Source: Pseudomonadales bacterium (lineage in GTDB: Bacteria; Pseudomonadota; Gammaproteobacteria; Pseudomonadales; Pseudohongiellaceae). From it: 64,000 nucleotides of DNA. The stretch lies in contig JACKOJ010000007.1 in the NCBI GenBank assembly GCA_024234325.1, positions 62,001 to 126,000 of the forward strand, in the 5' to 3' direction. Every line of letters starts with the position of its first letter. Position 1 is the first letter of the stretch. The notes under the pieces were generated by a model. It was not told where the DNA came from, did no database searches, and saw only the letters and a program-made list of their open reading frames with translations. The position numbers and the translations under genes were made by a program. Shown piece after piece: positions 59,908-64,000 of the stretch.

Positions 59908-61644
59908 TTAAAGTGCGCTCAGTTCAAGAAGTTGTGCATCGTCCAGCCTGTCAGGTGTCACATTCAGGATGCGCATGGCGCCCGTTACAATCTTGGAAAA
60001 CAACGGCGCCGCAACCTGACTGCCATAATGCTCATTGCCGCCGGGCTCATTCATGATGATGACGACGACAATGCGGGGATCGCTGGCAGGCGCGTACCCC
60101 ACAAACAGAGAGTTGTAGATGTGGCTCTCGTAGCCGGATGCGCCGACCACGTGGGCCGTGCCGGTTTTGCCGGCGACGCTGTAATAAGGGACATTGGCTG
60201 CCGTCGCACCGCCGCCACGCTCTTTGTCCACTACCGTTTCCAGTGCGGACATCACGTTGTGTGCGATGTCTTCGCTGATAACGTGTTCCGTGGGCAGCGC
60301 GGCAAGGCTCTCGGGGCTGAGCTTGAGCATGGACACCGGCTTCTTGATGCCACCGCTGACCAAAGTGGTATAGGCACTGGCCAGTTGCAGGGCGGTGACA
60401 GACAGACCATAACCATAGGAAAGCGTTGCCGTTTCAATGTCGTGCCAGATGCGGTGATTAGGCAGCACACCGCTGCGCTCCCCGGGGAAACCGGTGCCGG
60501 TCGCCGTGCCGAAACCGACGCGCTCCAGCATGTCGCGCAGGCGATCATGTCCGATGGCGAGCGCCAACTTAGTCGCACCAACGTTGCTGGACTTGGTGAT
60601 AACGCCCTGCACGGTCAGCACCCCGTGGTTCACGGCACGGGTCGTCGCATCCGTCACCCAGTCACGCCCCACGCGCATGCGGCCCGGGTTGGTGTCTACC
60701 AGCGTCTCCGGGGTGAACATGCCCGATTCCAGCGCAGCCGCCACAGTGAAGGCCTTGGCGGTTGAGCCCGGCTCCACCAGGTCTGTCATGGCGCGATTCC
60801 GCAGGGCACTGAAGTCGGTGATGATGCCGCGGTTGTTCGGGTTGTAGGACGGCTGATTCGCCATGGCCAGCACCTCGCCGGTGTGCACGTCCATGACGAC
60901 GACGGAGGCGGAGCGCGCACCGCGCAGCAGATACTCGGCCTTGAGTTCCTTGTAGGCGTGATTCTGCAGACGGAAGTCGATGCTCAATTCCAGATTCTTG
61001 CCAGGCTGGGCCGGCGCCAGTGTGTCGAGCTCGCGAATAATGCGGCCACGACGATCCTTCATGACCTGCTGGCGACCGGGAATGCCGCGCAGCCAGTCCT
61101 CGAAGGCCAGCTCCATGCCCTCCTGCCCCTCATCGTCCACATTGGTGAAGCCCACGACGTGCGCCGCAATCTCGCCCTGCGGGTAATACCGCTGGTACTC
61201 CTGGCGCGCATACACCCCATCAATGCCCAGCGCGAGCACACCGTCGGCCTCGGCCGGAGAGATGCGACGCTTGACGAAGAGGAACTCCTTGTCGGCATTG
61301 GCTGCGATGTTGCCTGCCAGGGTGGCAGGTTCGATATCCAGCGCCTTCGCCAGCACCTCGATGTCACGCAACTCCTGGGAAATTTCCTTGGGGTTGACCC
61401 AGATGGATTTCACCGGCGTGCTGACCGCCAGGGGCTCGCCATTGCGATCCGTGATCATGCCGCGATTGGCGGACAGGGGCTCGGTGCGGATGGTCCGCGC
61501 ATCCCCCTGCCCCTGCAGAAACTCCTTCTGCAGCACATGCAGGGAGGTGAGTTTCCAGAAAATCGCGCCGACGCAGAGCACCATGACCACGAAGATCAGC
61601 ACCAGACGCCAGAGAATGGGTTTGTGAGCAACGCTCTCAGTCAT
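59908..61644 (-). CDS. ftsI: septal transpeptidase FtsI (PBP3)
   Basis: 578-aa class B penicillin-binding protein for septal cross-linking. One N-terminal membrane helix (LVLIFVVMVLCVGAIFWKLT), a pedestal domain, then the transpeptidase with SxxK (EPGSTAKAF, near residue 290), SSN (TKSSNVGA) and KTG (AGKTGTAHV, near 490). Overlaps ftsL by 8 nt. Confidence 0.98.
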   Translation of the reverse strand: MTESVAHKPILWRLVLIFVVMVLCVGAIFWKLTSLHVLQKEFLQGQGDARTIRTEPLSANRGMITDRNGEPLAVSTPVKSIWVNPKEISQELRDIEVLAKALDIEPATLAGNIAANADKEFLFVKRRISPAEADGVLALGIDGVYARQEYQRYYPQGEIAAHVVGFTNVDDEGQEGMELAFEDWLRGIPGRQQVMKDRRGRIIRELDTLAPAQPGKNLELSIDFRLQNHAYKELKAEYLLRGARSASVVVMDVHTGEVLAMANQPSYNPNNRGIITDFSALRNRAMTDLVEPGSTAKAFTVAAALESGMFTPETLVDTNPGRMRVGRDWVTDATTRAVNHGVLTVQGVITKSSNVGATKLALAIGHDRLRDMLERVGFGTATGTGFPGERSGVLPNHRIWHDIETATLSYGYGLSVTALQLASAYTTLVSGGIKKPVSMLKLSPESLAALPTEHVISEDIAHNVMSALETVVDKERGGGATAANVPYYSVAGKTGTAHVVGASGYESHIYNSLFVGYAPASDPRIVVVIIMNEPGGNEHYGSQVAAPLFSKIVTGAMRILNVTPDRLDDAQLLELSAL

Positions 61645-61990
61645 ATCGCACCATCACAACGTCGGAGATGGGCGGCACTTCCATGGCCAGCTCATCGGTG
61701 GCTTTGCGCTCGATTCGGCTTTCCAGGCTGAAGGTACTCTGCTCGATCAGCAGTTGACCCCACTGCACCTGCAGATCGTTGCGCTGCGTGCGCAGTTGCT
61801 GCAGCTCATTCAGCAGGTAGCGGTTCTTGAAAGTGGTGTAGATCACAGAGATACCGGAGCCGAGCACGAGAAGCAGCAACAGAAGAATCACTGCCATGCG
61901 GGGCGAAAAAAGTGCAGACCAGTCATACACCGACACCGGGCCGGAGGAACGTCTGATATGGACATTGATCTTGTTGGCTTGTGCGCTCAT
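61637..61990 (-). CDS. ftsL: cell division protein FtsL
   Basis: 117-aa bitopic protein. Cytosolic tail, membrane helix (MAVILLLLLLVLGSGISVIYTTF, about 32-54), then a periplasmic leucine-zipper coiled coil (LLNELQQLRTQRNDLQVQWGQLL). Partner of FtsB and FtsQ and activator of FtsWI. Location between rsmH and ftsI fixes the identity. Confidence 0.95.
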   Translation of the reverse strand: MSAQANKINVHIRRSSGPVSVYDWSALFSPRMAVILLLLLLVLGSGISVIYTTFKNRYLLNELQQLRTQRNDLQVQWGQLLIEQSTFSLESRIERKATDELAMEVPPISDVVMVRYD

Positions 61991-62027
61991 AAACCGGGCA
62001 TCTTTTTATCGACAGCGTTTGTATTCT

Positions 62028-62960
62028 TCAGGCGAGTTTTTCTGCAACACGCATAACGGCACTGCGCGCTCTCGGATTGCGCGCCACTTCCGCCTCGCTT
62101 GCCTTCACCGCCTTGCCCACCTTGCGCAGCGTGGGGTGAAGATCGGCGTATTGCACAGGCACCCCCGCGGGAAACTCATCCCCACGGGCCTGTTCATTCA
62201 TGAATTGTTTGACGATTCTGTCTTCCAGAGAATGGAAGCTGATGACGACAAGGCGCCCACCGGGGCTCAATACCTCAAGCGCCTGCCCGAGCACGCTTTG
62301 CAAATCGTCCAGTTCGCGATTGATGTGAATGCGAATCCCCTGGAAGGCGCGTGTTGCCGGATGCTTGTTCTTTTCCCAGGCGGGGTTTGCCTGTTTGACG
62401 ATTTCCGCAAGCTGCAGCGTTGTCGTAATCGGGGTGACCTGACGCTCCTGAACGATGGCGCGGGCCATGCGGCGAGAGAAACGCTCTTCCCCGTAGCGGT
62501 AGAGAACGTCGGCGATTTCCTGCTCACCCGCAGTCGCCAGCCATTGCGCCGCACTTTGCCCTTCGTTCGGATTCATTCTCATATCCAAAGGACCGTCCTG
62601 AGTGAAACTGAAACCACGCTGCGCCTCGTCCAACTGGGGAGAGGAGACTCCCAGATCCAACAACACGCCACTCACCCTGCCTGCCTTTCCCGCACTCTCC
62701 ACCAGCGTTTTCAGCGTGGAGAAACTTCCCTGCTCTATCACAAATCGTCCGTCTTCTTCGGACAGCGCCTGCGCCGCTGCTATGGCCTGGGGATCCTTGT
62801 CGATCCCCATCAGGCCGCCTTCGGCCTGCAGGCGACTCAGAATCAGGCGCGAATGCCCGCCACGCCCAAAGGTGCCATCCACATAAAAACCGGCGGTGTC
62901 CGTAAGCAGCGCATCCACTGCAGGCTCAAGCAATACTGTTTCATGCTGCAGCGTCTGCAT
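62028..62960 (-). CDS. rsmH: 16S rRNA m4C1402 methyltransferase RsmH (MraW)
   Basis: 310 aa from the ATG at 62960 (MQTLQHETVLLEPAVDAL), which aligns with the family N-terminus; a start at 63017 just after mraZ would add 19 unusual residues. SAM motif VDGTFGRGGHSRLIL, LLDLGVSSPQLD, and FHSLEDRIVK are characteristic. Methylates N4 of C1402 in 16S rRNA. Confidence 0.97.
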   Translation of the reverse strand: MQTLQHETVLLEPAVDALLTDTAGFYVDGTFGRGGHSRLILSRLQAEGGLMGIDKDPQAIAAAQALSEEDGRFVIEQGSFSTLKTLVESAGKAGRVSGVLLDLGVSSPQLDEAQRGFSFTQDGPLDMRMNPNEGQSAAQWLATAGEQEIADVLYRYGEERFSRRMARAIVQERQVTPITTTLQLAEIVKQANPAWEKNKHPATRAFQGIRIHINRELDDLQSVLGQALEVLSPGGRLVVISFHSLEDRIVKQFMNEQARGDEFPAGVPVQYADLHPTLRKVGKAVKASEAEVARNPRARSAVMRVAEKLA

Positions 62961-63020
62961 CGTTTGCACCCTGCCAGGCCTCTCTTCGCTGCACGACGAA
63001 AAGCGCCAGGACTCCATTCA

Positions 63021-63476
63021 TTACAGCGACAGCGACTGCAGCTCTTCCGGGAGCTCGCCACCCGCACTGGTCTGCGACAGCCAAAGCTCGGTCTGCTCCG
63101 CCCAGTTCTTCTCGCTCCACAATTCCAGCTTCTTGCCCTGACCAACCAGCGCCACCTGCTTGTCCAGCTCTGCGTGATTGCGCAGCACCTGGGACAGCAG
63201 AATGCGACCACTGCCGTCCATCTCCAGATCCGTGGCATAACCGATCATCATGCGCTGGAACTTGCGGGTGTCGGCATTGAAGCTGGACAGGGACTCAATC
63301 TTCTTCTGGATTTCTTCCCAGACACTGATCGGGTAGATCAGCAGGCATTTCGCCATGGGGTCGATGGTGGCCACGAGACGCCCGCCAAAATCGTTGACCA
63401 ATTGGTCGCGATAGCGCGATGGCATGGCCATTCGCCCTTTCGTGTCCAGATTGATGACGTTGACGCCTCGAAACAC
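63021..63476 (-). CDS. mraZ: transcriptional regulator MraZ
   Basis: 151-aa AbrB-like regulator that forms rings and represses its own dcw operon. Two SpoVT/AbrB-type repeats: FRGVNVINLDTKGRMAMPSRYRD and the second DLEMDGSGRILLSQVLRNHAEL. First gene of the cluster; its likely binding repeats are 50-80 bp upstream. Confidence 0.98.
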   Translation of the reverse strand: MFRGVNVINLDTKGRMAMPSRYRDQLVNDFGGRLVATIDPMAKCLLIYPISVWEEIQKKIESLSSFNADTRKFQRMMIGYATDLEMDGSGRILLSQVLRNHAELDKQVALVGQGKKLELWSEKNWAEQTELWLSQTSAGGELPEELQSLSL

Positions 63477-63524
63477 TGCCCTGACCTCTGGTTGACGTGG
63501 AACATCACTCTGCAGCCCTAAATC

Positions 63525-63558
63525 TCCACTTTTCTACAGAATTATCCACTTTTCTCCA
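63525..63558 (-). promoter_or_regulatory. MraZ-type operator: four 10-bp-phased TGGA/TGTA repeats
   Basis: On the minus strand TGGAGAAAAG, TGGATAATTC, TGTAGAAAAG and TGGAG follow each other at exact 10-bp steps (TCCA/TACA on plus at 63555, 63545, 63535 and 63525). Known MraZ sites are TGGGN direct repeats at the same 10-bp phase in the mraZ promoter; here the third base set is A, not G. Confidence 0.7.
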
Positions 63559-63767
63559 CATTGCGACACTATAGGCACAGGCAAGGCTTAGCGCAAGCAC
63601 TATTTGGCGGTTTTTTCAGGAAAATGCTTATAAAAATCCGGAAGTTACGAGCGTCACTTCACGGCAGAAAGGGTAAAAAGAGTAATTTCAGAACACTAGC
63701 AATTACACTTAAAGTGAATTGTTAAGAACAGGGGGTTTTACGGCCTCGAAAATGAGGAAAAAAGAAG

Positions 63768-64000
<233 letters not shown>

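Overview
The window reads as gammaproteobacterial chromosome. The gene order rnpB / mraZ-rsmH-ftsL-ftsI-murEF-mraY-murD-ftsW-murGC-ddl-ftsQAZ-lpxC / M23 peptidase / secA / argJ, the pilBCD-coaE-yacG block, ampDE-aceEF and the REP-like palindrome near 10120 suggest a marine gammaproteobacterium of the Alcanivorax/Pseudomonas type. Genus is inference only. The chromosomal genes are GC-rich; the cas genes and their flanks (about 5.2-10.1 kb) are clearly more AT-rich, as expected for an acquired locus.

Region 1 (1-9.7 kb) is a complete compact type II-C CRISPR-Cas9 system. The array enters from the left edge and runs to 5188: 40 full 36-nt repeats plus one partial, with 29-30 nt spacers. Two IS3-family elements split it: an IS407-group element inside a spacer, and an IS2-group element at a rearranged junction. 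Then come cas2, cas1 and a 1034-aa cas9, all on the minus strand. A plus-strand tracrRNA with anti-repeat and terminator is divergent from cas9. The tracrRNA sets the crRNA strand as plus, so array and cas operon converge at a 12-bp hairpin over the cas2 stop codon. Each repeat carries its own promoter-like -35/-10 pair.

Region 2 (10.1-29.9 kb) is a mixed housekeeping block: an alanine/glycine:Na+ symporter, groESL with a sigma-32 promoter, fxsA, ampG, yajQ, a PanE-like reductase, a membrane-anchored alpha/beta hydrolase, a two-gene FecCD-type ABC importer, aceEF (pyruvate dehydrogenase) behind two 15-bp palindromes, ampDE, a retropepsin-like protease, nadC overlapping a secreted HNH nuclease, and a c-type cytochrome.

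Region 3 (30.1-37 kb) is a type IV pilus block: a TfpZ-like pilin accessory protein, two paralogous major pilins, pilB, pilC and pilD, followed by coaE and yacG. A secreted beta-propeller-like protein of unknown role follows.

Region 4 (39.2-64 kb, all minus strand) holds a Nudix/ThiE-like fusion, argJ, secA, an M23 peptidase, lpxC and the full division and cell-wall (dcw) cluster up to mraZ, with its 10-bp-phased MraZ-type operator. The 3' part of the RNase P RNA lies at the right edge. AmpG/AmpD (muropeptide recycling) and the dcw genes together cover peptidoglycan recycling and synthesis.
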